NCBI RefSeq assembly: GCF_000186865.1
Contig: NW_008705573.1
Coordinates: forward strand, 392,685 to 456,684
Direction: 5' to 3'
Source: Aureococcus anophagefferens
Lineage: Eukaryota; Sar; Pelagophyceae; Pelagomonadales; Pelagomonadaceae
Length of the DNA stretch: 64,000 bases
Under the pieces are notes generated by a model that did not search any database, was not told the DNA's origin, and was given only the letters and a program-made list of their open reading frames with translations. Positions 1-8,297 of this stretch are shown one piece after another (within the stretch, counting starts at the first letter, position 1; every line of letters begins with the position of its first letter). Both the position numbers and the translations under genes were made by a program.

Positions 1-463
1 CGAAGGCGGACGACGCGCCCGCGGAGGGCCCGAGGCCCAGGACGCCGTCCTCGTCGCCGCAGATCCAAAAGTTCGACGCGTCGACCTCGACGAAGGACTG
101 GTTCGCCGTCGCGACGCCGCCCCAGCCGAGCGCGTCGCGCGCGGCGACGCCCACGACGCTGTCGCCGTCGGCGTACGCGATCTCGACGCGCGCGCCGTCG
201 GAGGCGTACGTCGGCGACGCGTCGCGGTCGTAGATCGTCTGGGTGCAGGCATTGCAGTCCTTGCCCGCGACCCAGAGGTCGCTGCTGCCGGTGTCGACGA
301 CGAGCTGGAGGGCCTGGCCGCCGAGGGTGACCTCCGTATAATAGATCGTGTCGTCGCAGGCCTCGATGGTCGCCCTGCCGCTCGCGGTCGTTCGTCTTTG
401 TGTTCGCAGGCGTCGCGGCGACGCCGTCGCGCCGCATAGAGCGACGACGACGACTCGCCACAT
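1..463 (-). CDS. Pepsin-type aspartic protease, N-terminal part (cut by window edge)
   Basis: The minus strand reads open from an ATG at 463 to the window start, about 154 residues. Residues 1-16 form a hydrophobic signal-like segment (MWRVVVVALCGATASP). The frame then continues into YYTEVTLGGQALQLVVDTGSSDLWV-type sequence, shown here by the catalytic motif VVDTGSSDLWV, the first active-site Asp of family A1 proteases. An acidic stretch and a GVLGLGPS motif, typical of the N-terminal lobe, follow. The second catalytic Asp lies outside the window. The protein is probably secreted or vacuolar. The family call is firm. The exact start is less sure, because the segment between the signal and the protease domain is Arg-rich and could hide a small intron. 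Confidence 0.75.
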   Translation of the reverse strand, partial: MWRVVVVALCGATASPRRLRTQRRTTASGRATIEACDDTIYYTEVTLGGQALQLVVDTGSSDLWVAGKDCNACTQTIYDRDASPTYASDGARVEIAYADGDSVVGVAARDALGWGGVATANQSFVEVDASNFWICGDEDGVLGLGPSAGASSAF

Positions 464-989
464 CGAGGCGAGAGAGGAGGAGCGCACTCCTCGAGAGTTT
501 AGTGGGCCCCCCAGTGCCCGCGTCCGCCCAAGGCACACGCCGACGCCTACGCCGCTATCGTCGTCTCTGGGCAAGCGCCGCTTCTCGCCGCGGCGAATCG
601 AGCGGCGCGGGTGCCCTTTCGCATCGCACAGGGGAGATTGGACCGCGCAGCTCCGCGACAAGCGCGAGCGCGCGCGCGGAATCGCGCGCGCGTTGTGGCG
701 ATTTTGCGAGCGGCAACTTGAAGGCAACTAACCGAAAGGAGGTCCCTGATTGGTCAGGAGGTGGGTGGATGGGTGGCGGGCGCTCGATCGAAGAATCCGA
801 CAGGACGTGCCTGGGAGGCCTCCTGGGATTTTATCCCGGGCGGGAGATTTTTATGGCAATTCTTCGAGGAAATCGCCCTGCATTTCAAGCGCGTCCGCCG
901 TGCTCGCGTCCGCCGTGCTCGATAGTCTTTCTCCCGTGTGGTTCGAAGGCGGACCCGACGAAGTCGACAAGTGCACAACAGCCAGAAAC
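464..989. promoter_or_regulatory. Divergent intergenic region between protease and HECT ligase genes
   Basis: This 526-bp region separates two divergent genes and should hold both promoters. Open frames across it have no recognisable domains and look like GC-rich chance frames. At 746-757 lies CTGATTGGTCAG, which contains an inverted CCAAT box about 240 bp upstream of the HECT gene start. No TATA box is obvious near either gene. Confidence 0.4.
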
Positions 990-3900
990 ATGAACACGAA
1001 ATTCGTGAAGCTCTTGGCCCTCTCGGTCTCCTGCAGCCTCGTCGCGGGCGTGCCGCCAGGTTCGCGCGCCCTCCAACGCGGGCGGCGCGACGACGACGAC
1101 GACGACGGCTGGGATTGGGACGACGACTTCTGGGACGACGACTACGACTACGACTACTACTACGGCATCAGCGTCGACGACGGCGATCGGTGCGCGGAGC
1201 GCGATGAGCGCTGCGACGACGACACGGCGTGCTGCGGCAGCGATTCGTGCTTCTGGCTCGACGGCAAGGACTACGGCGAATGCGGCAAGAAGTGCCCCGA
1301 GAACGACCGCTTCGAGTGCTACGTGCCCGAGTGCGCGGAGCGCGATGAGCGCTGCGACGACGACACGGCGTGCTGCGGCAGCGATTCGTGCTTCTGGCTC
1401 GACGGCAAGGAGCCGTGTGGAAATCAAATCTTCATCCCGACTTCAATGTGCGCGTAATCGAACGGTTTGGACCAGACTCTTTCGCTATCGATTCGTCCAA
1501 AAATCAGCCGAATCGACTTCGATTTGACCGAGATAGAGAGTTCTGAAGTTGGTGGGAACCCCCAAACCAGCGGTTGATTTCCACACAGGCAAGGACCACG
1601 GTGAATGCCACAAGAACTGTCCCAACGACGACAAGTTCGAGTGCTATGTGCCCACGTGCGTCGAGCGCGGCGAGGACTGCTCCGCCGGCGGCGGCTCGTA
1701 CATGCCCTGCTGCGATTCCAGGGACTCGTGCTTCTGGAAGGACTCGGACACGGCCGAGTGCCGCCGCGAGTGCCCGGACAATCCGAGCTGGGACTGCTAC
1801 GTGGCGCCGGAACCGCGGCCGACGCCTCGGCCGACGCCGCGGCCCTCGAAGCGCCCGTCGCCGCTGCCGACTCCGCGGCCCGTCGCGCAGCCGGACCCCA
1901 CGGCGCGGCCCACGGCGCGGCCGAGCGCGAAGCCGACGCGCCGACCCACGCCTCGGCCGACAAAGCGCCCGTCGCCTCGACCAACAAAACGGCCGACGCC
2001 GCGGCCCGTCGCGCAGCCGGACCCCACGGTGCGGCCCACGGCGCTGCCGAGCCCGAAGCCAACTCGCCGACCCTCGCCTCGGCCGACAAAGCGTCCGTCG
2101 CCTCGGCCCACGCGACGCCCGACACCGCGGCCCGTCGCGCAGCCGGATCCCACGCGGCGGCCCACGCCGAGCCCGACGCGAGGCCCGACGCCTCGGCCCA
2201 CCCGACGCCCGACGCCTCGGCCCACGCGACGCCCGACACCGCGGCCCAGCCGCGCGACGCCGACGCCCGTCGCGCAGCCGGCCGAGGCAGAAAGTGTCGA
2301 CGAAGAAGAAGAGGAGGACATCGACGAAGAAGAGGAGGAGGACGGCGACGAGGAAGAGGAGGAAGCGGAGGACGAAGAAGAGGAGGAGGACGGCGACGAG
2401 GAAGAGGAGGAAGCGGAGGAGCCGACGCGCGCGTGCCCCGCGATCCGCGAGGCCGACGCCTGCCCCGAGGAGGTCGACATCGCGCCCTGCGACGCCGTCG
2501 GCCTCGTGCCCGGCGATTTCTGCGAGGGCGACGGCGAGTGCGGCACGGACCGGGGCCTCGACAACTGCGCCGAGGCCGACATGTACGTCGTCGCGGGCGT
2601 CGGCGTCGACCTCGTCGTCGTCCTCGAGGGCGTGACCGCGGAGGAGTTCCGGAAGACCTTCGTCGCCGAGCGCTTCGCGGACGCCGTCGCCGCGGTCCTC
2701 GACGTGCCGCCGGCGGCCGTGGGCGCGCCCGTCGCGTCGGACGCGCGGCGGCGCCTCCAGGAGGCCGCCGCGCGGTCGTGCCGCGTCGACTTCGTCGTCG
2801 AGGTCGAAGAGGACCGGGACGTCGAGGAGGCGGGCGGCGGCGGGTCGTCGCGGCCCTCCGCCTCGACGCTCCCCGTCGTCGTCGGCGCCGCCGCGGCCGC
2901 GGCCGCCGTCGCGGTCGCCGCCGCGGTCGCGCTGGCGCGCCGACGGCGCACGCGGAAGCGCCGCGACCCCCCGGACCTCGAGAGCGCGGCCTCCGAGGAG
3001 GTGAAGCTCGACGACGAGCCGTCGCCCTACTCGCCGCGGCTCTCCTGGAAGACGCGCAAGGCGCGCCTCGGCCGCTCCTTCGCCTGGGACGACGCCGCGG
3101 GCGCGGGCTGGGTGTCGTGGGCGCGCGACGACGCGCTCGGCCTCCAGTTCGTGCGGCGCTTCGACGCCCGAGGGCGCCTCGAGCTCGTCGACGCGCGCGT
3201 GGGCTGCGCCGTCGGCGCCGCGGACGCGGCGACGCGCCTCGACCTCGAGGATTCCGGGTCGTGGCCCTTCGCGCGGCGCGTCGCCGCGCTGCGGTCGACG
3301 CTCGAGGCGCTGCGGATCCCCTGGCAGACGGGCCGCGTGTCGCCCGTCGTGACGCGGGGGCCGACGCTCCTCCAGGACTGCTTCGACGCGCTCGGCGGCC
3401 TGCGCGACGACCAGTGGCGCTGGCCCTTCTTCTTCAAGTTCGCGGGCGAGCCCGGCCTCGACGCGGGCGGCGTCGGCCGCGAGTGCCTGCGGCTGGCGAC
3501 GTCGGCGATCTTCGCGACGCACTTCGGGCTCTTCAAGTGCGCCGAGGGCGACGCGCTGACGTACACGGTCCAGGACGACGCGGCCGTCGCCGCGGCCGTC
3601 GAGGGCGGCGCGCGGTGGCTCAACTTCGCGGGGAAATTGGTCGGCAAGGCGCTGTTGGACGGCGCGCACCTCGACGCGCACCTGAACCGCTGCTTGTTGA
3701 AGCACGTCTGCGGCGAGCCGCTGAGCCTGGTCGACCTCGGGTGGCTCGACGAGACGCTGCTGAAGTCGCTGTCGCAGCTGCGCGACATCGACGTCGGCGG
3801 CCTGGAGCTCACGTTCTCCGTCGACGAGTCGGCGTTCGGGGCCGTGCGGAGCCGCGACCTCGTGGAGGGCGGGTCGTCCAGGGCGGTCACGGAGGCGAAC

Positions 3901-4645
3901 AAGGAGGAGTTCATCGGGTTGCGGCTGAAGGACGCGCTCTTCGAGACGTCGAAGGAGGGCATCGAGGCCTTCCTCGCGGGCGTCTACGCCGTCGTGCCCC
4001 TCGAGGCGTTCCTGCTCGTGTCCGCCGTGGAGCTCGAGCTCATGCTGTGCGGCGCGTCGGAGTTGGACGTCGACAGCTGGATGGCGCACGCGCAGTACCG
4101 GGCTGTGTGGAAATCAACCACTGAGCTGGGGGGTCCCAACCAAACTTCAGAACTCTCTATCTCGGCCAAATCGACGTCGATTCGGCTGATTTTTGGACGA
4201 ATCGATTGCTCTCGTCGAGTTCTCGAAGCACAGCGAAAGAGTCTGGTCCAAACCGTTCGATTACGCGCACATTGAAGTCGGGTTGAAGATTTGGAATCCA
4301 CACAGGTACCGGGGCGACTTCGCGGAAAAGGGCGCGGACCACGACGTCGTCCGGTGGTTCTGGGACGCGGTGCGCGCCATGGACGGTGCGACGCGGAGCC
4401 AGCTGCTGCAGTGGACGACGGGCCACGGCCGCGTGCCCGTCCAGGGCTTCTCCCACCTCATGGGCCGCGACGGCGCGCTCCGGCCCTTCACGCTCACGAG
4501 CGTGGCGCTCTCCGCGGCGACGTTCCCGCGCGCGCACACGTGCTTCAACCGCATCGACCTGCCGCTCTACGAGGACCCGGAGAAGCTCGCCGCGGCCATC
4601 AAGTTCGTCCTCGAGTTCGGCGACGAGACCTTCTCGATGGACTAA
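990..4645 (+). CDS. Membrane-anchored HECT-type E3 ubiquitin ligase with Cys-rich ectodomain
   Basis: Three exons (990-1404, 1589-4094, 4306-4645) give 1086 residues; both introns are introners. The order is: a signal peptide (1-24), an Asp-rich stretch, Cys-rich repeats of the CCGSDSCFWLDGK type (about 65-205), a long Pro-Arg/Thr repeat tract (about 210-370), an acidic Glu run, a second Cys-containing region, one hydrophobic Ala/Val helix (about 564-588) followed by RRRRTRKRR, and a HECT domain (about 740-1086). The HECT end has the catalytic Cys in FPRAHTCFNRIDLPLY (about residue 1052). HECT ligases take ubiquitin from an E2 onto this Cys and pass it to substrate. The Arg-rich stop-transfer places the HECT domain in the cytosol and the Cys-rich repeats outside. 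The combination looks receptor-like. Domain identity is firm; the ligand and substrates cannot be read from sequence. Confidence 0.85.
1191..1412 (+). repeat. Near-identical coding repeat in HECT ectodomain
   Basis: A block of about 78 bp beginning TGCGCGGAGCGCGATGAGCG occurs at about 1191 and again at about 1335. The two copies are nearly identical, so the duplication is recent. Copy 1 continues uninterrupted, whereas copy 2 is broken by the introner at 1413-1588, so copy 1 shows the site before insertion. Confidence 0.85.
1405..1588 (-). mobile_element. Introner F1 copy 1 (intron 1 of HECT gene, GC-AG)
   Basis: The element is 1413-1588 (176 bp), in reverse orientation relative to the F1 reference. 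It starts CCGTGTGGAAATCAA and ends TTGATTTCCACACAG. The 8-bp target is GCAAGGAG (1405-1412) and GCAAGGAC (1589-1596), 7 of 8 matching. Removing 1405-1588 joins GAC-G to GC-AAG-GAC-CAC and keeps the frame. Splicing at the internal GTGTGG instead gives an early stop, so the GC of the target copy is the 5' splice site. Confidence 0.93.
1816..2280 (+). repeat. Pro-Arg-Thr coding repeat tract
   Basis: Degenerate tandem units encode RPTPRPTKRPSP-like sequence inside the HECT gene, broken by four copies of a PRPVAQPDPT-like motif. This is a typical extended, probably glycosylated stalk between a Cys-rich head and a membrane anchor. An acidic Glu/Asp run, itself partly duplicated, follows at about 2305-2420. 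Confidence 0.85.
4095..4305 (+). mobile_element. Introner F1 copy 2 (intron 2 of HECT gene, GT-AG)
   Basis: The element is 4103-4305 (203 bp), from CTGTGTGGAAATC to GGAATCCACACAG. The target duplication is a perfect GTACCGGG at 4095-4102 and 4306-4313. The upstream GT of the target copy is the 5' splice site and the element's CAG the 3' site. The join CA|G-TAC-CGG-GGC-GAC restores the conserved HECT segment AQYRGDF. Confidence 0.95.
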
Positions 4646-5058
4646 CAAGTGCGTAGCAAACAGGCGTCGCGTCTTCCCGTGGCTCTCCCTACGCCTGCCC
4701 TCCCTCCCTTCGAGTCCTCCCTGTGCCGCGGCTAACTGGCACGGCGTCCCATAGCCTAAGTCTTTTCGCCGCGTCGTCGCCCGAGCCCGAGATGCTGCGC
4801 TCGCGCGCGGGCGCGTCGTGCTCGGCCTTGGCGTCGTCGTCGCCGCGTTCCTCTCCGCGCCGACCTTCGCGGTCTGGTGCCTGGCGTTCTTGAACGCGAA
4901 GCTCGCCTGGCGCAAGGGCGACGACGACGCCGAGGGGGGCATGGAGAACGACATGAGTGTGGTGCTCTAGGGGTGGATTTAGCCTGGGGTAAGGTTTTGA
5001 GCGATTTTGCCCCTCTTGCGCCCCCGCACGTAGCCCTCGCGTCACTCCGCAAACGATC
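4646..5058. other. Intergenic region without a supported gene
   Basis: A 413-bp gap between two plus-strand genes. A plus-strand frame at about 4752-4970 reads a hydrophobic segment (VVLGLGVVVAAFLSAPTFAV) and ends in TAG. It has no ATG before the helix and an in-frame stop upstream, so it could be a stranded terminal exon or chance. It is not called as a gene. Confidence 0.4.
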
Positions 5059-6123
5059 ATGAAGGCCGAGTACGTCGAGAAGCAGCGCGAATACGAAGAG
5101 AAGAAGGCGCGGGCGAAAGCGCTACAGCTCCGTTTGACGTGCACAGTTTGTGGGGCGAAGCCGAAGACCTTGCTGAACTGTCCGTGTGGATCAACGCAAT
5201 ATTGCTCGACGGACTGTCAACGCGTCGATTGGCGCGACCGGGGCCACAAGAAGGTCTGCAAAAAGATCCGGGACGAGCGGGCCGCGGAGGCGACGCGGGC
5301 CGAGGCGCCCCCGAAGCCAGTCTTCTACGGCCCCGCGCCGCGGTCGGGCGCCGACGAGGTCCGCGCGCGTATCGCGGCGGAACACGAGGCCGCTCGCGTG
5401 CGCCGCGAGGCGAACCCGGAGCCAAAACCCATGCACGGGGAACGATACGGGGGGCGATGTCCGGTCTGCTACGAGGACTGGGACGTAAATGCGACGACTC
5501 GCATTCGTAAATGTTGTTGCCGGAAGATTTGCCGCGCGTGCGACGACAAGGTCGGATACAACCCGTGCCCCCTTTGTCGGGCACCGGCGTCGAAGAGCGA
5601 CGCGGAAGATCTGGCGCGACTTCGTCGCCACGTGGATAACGAGTTGCCGGAAGCTCTCCTTTATCTTGGGAACGCGTACAAAACCGGCGAGTTCGGCCTC
5701 GTTGCATCCATGAAGAAAGCGGCCAAGCTGCTCAAGCGCGCCGCAGAGCTCGGGAACGCGAACGCCATGTCGAATTTAGCGGCGCAGTACCTTGCTGGAG
5801 AAGGAGTCAAGAAGGACCAGAAGAAGGCGACGCAGCTCATTCGAAAGGCTGCGGAACAAGGCTTCCCGCCGGCACAGTGCACTGCTGGAATGGAGTGTGA
5901 GGCGGAAGGGAATTTCAGGGATGCATTCGCCTACTACAAGCTCGCAGCTGATCAGGGGTTCACGCAAGCAGAAGTCTTTCTCGGTATGGCTTATTGTCGA
6001 GGACAGGGCGTGGAAAAGAATGTCGACGAGGCCATGCGCTTACTTTTGCGCGCGGCCGAAAAGGGCAACGAGATTGCTATGAGCGTGCTCCGTGGCATCC
6101 ATGCGCAACTTCGGACCACGTAG
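5059..6123 (+). CDS. MYND zinc finger, RING-like and Sel1-repeat protein
   Basis: A single-exon gene of 354 residues. A coiled N-terminus leads to a MYND finger at about 28-70 (C-x2-C, C-x-C, YCSTDCQ, H-x3-C), which usually binds proline-rich peptides. A second Cys-rich zinc module of RING type lies at about 133-178 (CPVCYEDWD, then CPLCRAP). The C-terminal half (about 190-345) has four or more Sel1-type repeats such as AAELGNANAMSNLAAQYLAGEG, which form a helical scaffold. The likely role is a protein-interaction adaptor, perhaps a ubiquitin ligase; the RING activity is inferred. Its base composition is visibly less GC-rich than its neighbours and it has no intron. Both points fit a recently copied or transferred family member. 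Confidence 0.85.
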   Translation: MKAEYVEKQREYEEKKARAKALQLRLTCTVCGAKPKTLLNCPCGSTQYCSTDCQRVDWRDRGHKKVCKKIRDERAAEATRAEAPPKPVFYGPAPRSGADEVRARIAAEHEAARVRREANPEPKPMHGERYGGRCPVCYEDWDVNATTRIRKCCCRKICRACDDKVGYNPCPLCRAPASKSDAEDLARLRRHVDNELPEALLYLGNAYKTGEFGLVASMKKAAKLLKRAAELGNANAMSNLAAQYLAGEGVKKDQKKATQLIRKAAEQGFPPAQCTAGMECEAEGNFRDAFAYYKLAADQGFTQAEVFLGMAYCRGQGVEKNVDEAMRLLLRAAEKGNEIAMSVLRGIHAQLRTT

Positions 6124-6172
6124 TCTTGCAGCAGCCCCTCTAAACCTCCCTGTATCACCTTACTCCTAAACC

Positions 6173-7467
6173 TTACGAGTAGATCTGCTCCCAGTGGTCG
6201 AAGTAGGAGCCGTCCTTGACCGTCGGGAGCCACGCGTTCGCGTCGCCGCCGCCCGCGCCGCCCGCGCCGCCGTGCCAGTGGATGCCGAAGGCGCCGTCGT
6301 ACCAGTCCTTGACGACGTCGTACTGCGCCTGGAAGAGCCAGTTGCGGTTCACGGGTTCGGGAAAATTCAGCGACGGCCGCGTCATCTCGCCCGTGTGGTG
6401 GCCGTCCATGCGGAGCCAGAAGGGGTCCCAGGCCGTGCAGGGCAGGCCGTAGGTGTTGCCCAGGCCCTTGACGACCTTGGCCGTCCAGAGCGTGTTGCCC
6501 CAGCCCTTGCAGCAGCCCAGGCCCTTGAGCTTGCCGCCGTGGCGGATGAGGGCCTCGCCCTCGCCGCGCCCCAGACCCTGGACGGCGTTGTTGAACTTCT
6601 CCGGGATGAAGCTCCACTGGTACTCGAAGTTCAGGCCCCAGAGCGGGTAGAGGTCGCGGAGCAGGACCTGGTCCGCGTCGAAGTAGACGCCGCCGTAGCG
6701 CCAGAGCACGAAGAGCTGGAAGAAGTCGCTGAAGTGGCGCGTGCCCTCCTTCTTGTCCCCCGGCTTCGTCGTGCTCCAGTCGTGGGCGAGGACGGCGTTG
6801 GTCACGTACTCCTCGAAGAGCGTGCCCTTGGCCATGGCCTACCGGGCGCGTCGGTGACGGTTTCCCGGTCGACATCTCTCGAAAATCGTCGCCGCCGCGG
6901 GACACCGGCCGCGGCCTCCATGTGGAGCGTCTGGAAGACGACGGGCGCGCCGGACATTGCCTCGACCTGTTCGACCAAAGCGCGGCCGCGCTCCGTGGAC
7001 CGCTCCGTGCCGTCGCCGGGCGTCCAGACGACGAGCTTGGCGCACTGGGCGTGCTGCGTCGCCCGGAAGCTCCGCAGGAACATGGCGACGACGCGCACCA
7101 TGGGCCCGTCCCACCACGTGTGCGCGAGGAACGCCGTCTTCTCGCACGTGACGCCCTTGAGCTCCTCCTCGTCGAGCTTCTTGCGCCAGCGCAGCGCCTC
7201 GAGGCATTTGGACGTGTTCGACCCGCCGTCCTTCTTCGGCCGCTCGGCGAGGACGCAGGCGCTGTCGGGCGCCACGCCCGGGGGCGCCGGCTTGCCGCCG
7301 AGCATGGCCAGGGCCGTGTAGCGGGCGTTCGCCGCCGGCGACGCCGGGCAGGGCGTCGCCGGGTCGTTGTCCCAACACCTATGAAACAGCTGAACGTGCG
7401 CAAAACCCCGGAGCACGCTGCGTTGAGCACGTATTATCGAAGACGGGCACGAGCGGGTTTTCTGCAT
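6173..7467 (-). CDS. DXD-motif glycosyltransferase (GT32-like)
   Basis: Exons 7467-6916 and 6838-6173 (minus) encode 405 residues; the intron is an F3 introner. The second exon holds FFQLFVLWRYGGVYFDADQ, the sugar-binding DXD block of the GT32/OCH1-like family, in which the two Asp residues hold a nucleotide-sugar through a metal ion (about residue 236). The first exon carries the FLAHTWWDGP and KLVVWTPGDG segments expected upstream. The enzyme probably acts in the Golgi on a glycan or glycolipid. The N-terminus is uncertain: 7378 looks like a 3' splice site (TTTCATAG|GTG), and sequence upstream of it is less GC-rich and poorly protein-like, so the true first exon may lie elsewhere. Confidence 0.75.
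6839..6915 (-). mobile_element. Introner F3 copy a (intron of glycosyltransferase, GC-AG)
   Basis: On the minus strand the element is 6907-6839 (69 bp). It starts CGGTGTCCCGCG, carries the family core GCGACGATTTTCGAGAGA and ends CCCGGTAG. The flanking 8-mers are GCCGCGGC (6908-6915) and GCCATGGC (6831-6838), 6 of 8 matching. Removal joins ATG-GAG to GCC-ATG-GCC and keeps the frame into the DXD domain. Confidence 0.85.
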
Positions 7468-8297
7468 ACGCGAATGAGGCGAGGAGCCAGGCCGCGATCA
7501 TCGTCATAATTGGGCTGCCGGCACCGGTTGAACCCGTTGTTGCACTGAAAAAGCACGAAGGCCAAGGGGATATAAATCTAGATGGGGTGGCAGGCGAAAC
7601 GCGAGGTCCTCGTACTACTCGGGGCCGCCGCTAGCGTTTTCTTTCTTCTTCCACGCCGCAGCGCGCGGGCTGAGTGCAACGATGGCGGGTCGCGCGGCGC
7701 GGCGCGGCTGCGGAACCCTTCGACGGGGCGGGGCAGCGAATTTGGGCTGCTGAGATCATTGCGTTGGCTCGCGAGCGCGACGGTTGTTCGGCGGCGGGAC
7801 GAGAGGGCGGCGGTGTGAGTCGAGTGTGCGATATTTTCTTGTCCTTAGAGGTTGGAGGCGCCCTATGGGTACCCGCGGGGGGCTCGAAACCTTCAGGACA
7901 CACTTTTCCCACGATCTCAGAGCCTGCGCAGCCCCGGCGCCGACGGTGTCGCAACACAGTTTCTCGGGCAGCGTGCGGGCATTCGAGGTCGAGAACTTTT
8001 CGTGTCCTGAGATGCTCGAGCCCATCCATAGGTACCAACGAAGGGCTCTGCAGCGCCAGCAGACGGTCCACGACCATCATCATCGCGAACACGTCCAAGA
8101 GCTGCCCCAAAACCCCCNNNNNNNNNNNNNNNNNNNNNNNNNNNNNNNNNNNNNNNNNNNNNNNNNNAAGTCCCCGGCCAAAAGTCGTCAACATTGCCCC
8201 AAAACGATGGGTTGCAGTACGAGGAGCTCGCGCAACATAATCTCGTTGAGCTGCCACCCCATACTATTTATTACCCCTTGCGAAGGCTGCCCCGACG
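7468..8297. other. Intergenic region with assembly gap
   Basis: An 830-bp region upstream of the ABC transporter. A frame at 7582-7818 would encode 78 residues with a signal-like start (MGWQAKREVLVLLGAAASVF) and then low-complexity Arg-rich sequence, so it is doubtful. Between 7868 and 8036 there is a broken inverted repeat whose arms share CCTATGG, GGGCTCGA and TCAGGACAC. An 11-mer TGCCCCAAAAC occurs on both sides of the gap (8103-8113 and 8195-8205). I see no firm gene. Confidence 0.5.
8118..8167. other. Assembly gap (50 N)
   Basis: Fifty consecutive N, probably a nominal gap size. The shared 11-mer on its two sides suggests the gap falls in a small repeat. Confidence 0.99.

Noticed and set aside
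1413..1588. Reading the introner sequences as viral or retroelement remains
   Set aside because: They hold no open reading frame of their own, no poly-A and no long terminal repeats. Inverted ends and an 8-bp duplication point to DNA-transposon-type movement.
1504..4089. Very long minus-strand frame opposite the HECT gene
   Set aside because: It is the mirror of GC-rich codons on the real strand; it lacks domains, while the plus strand has HECT and signal motifs.
4752..4970. Hydrophobic frame ending in TAG downstream of the HECT gene
   Set aside because: No start codon before the helix and an in-frame stop upstream; could be an exon of an undetected gene but cannot be supported.
7582..7818. 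Small frame with a signal-like start
   Set aside because: After the first 30 residues the sequence is Arg-rich and shapeless; no homology pattern and an assembly gap follows. Kept only as a note.
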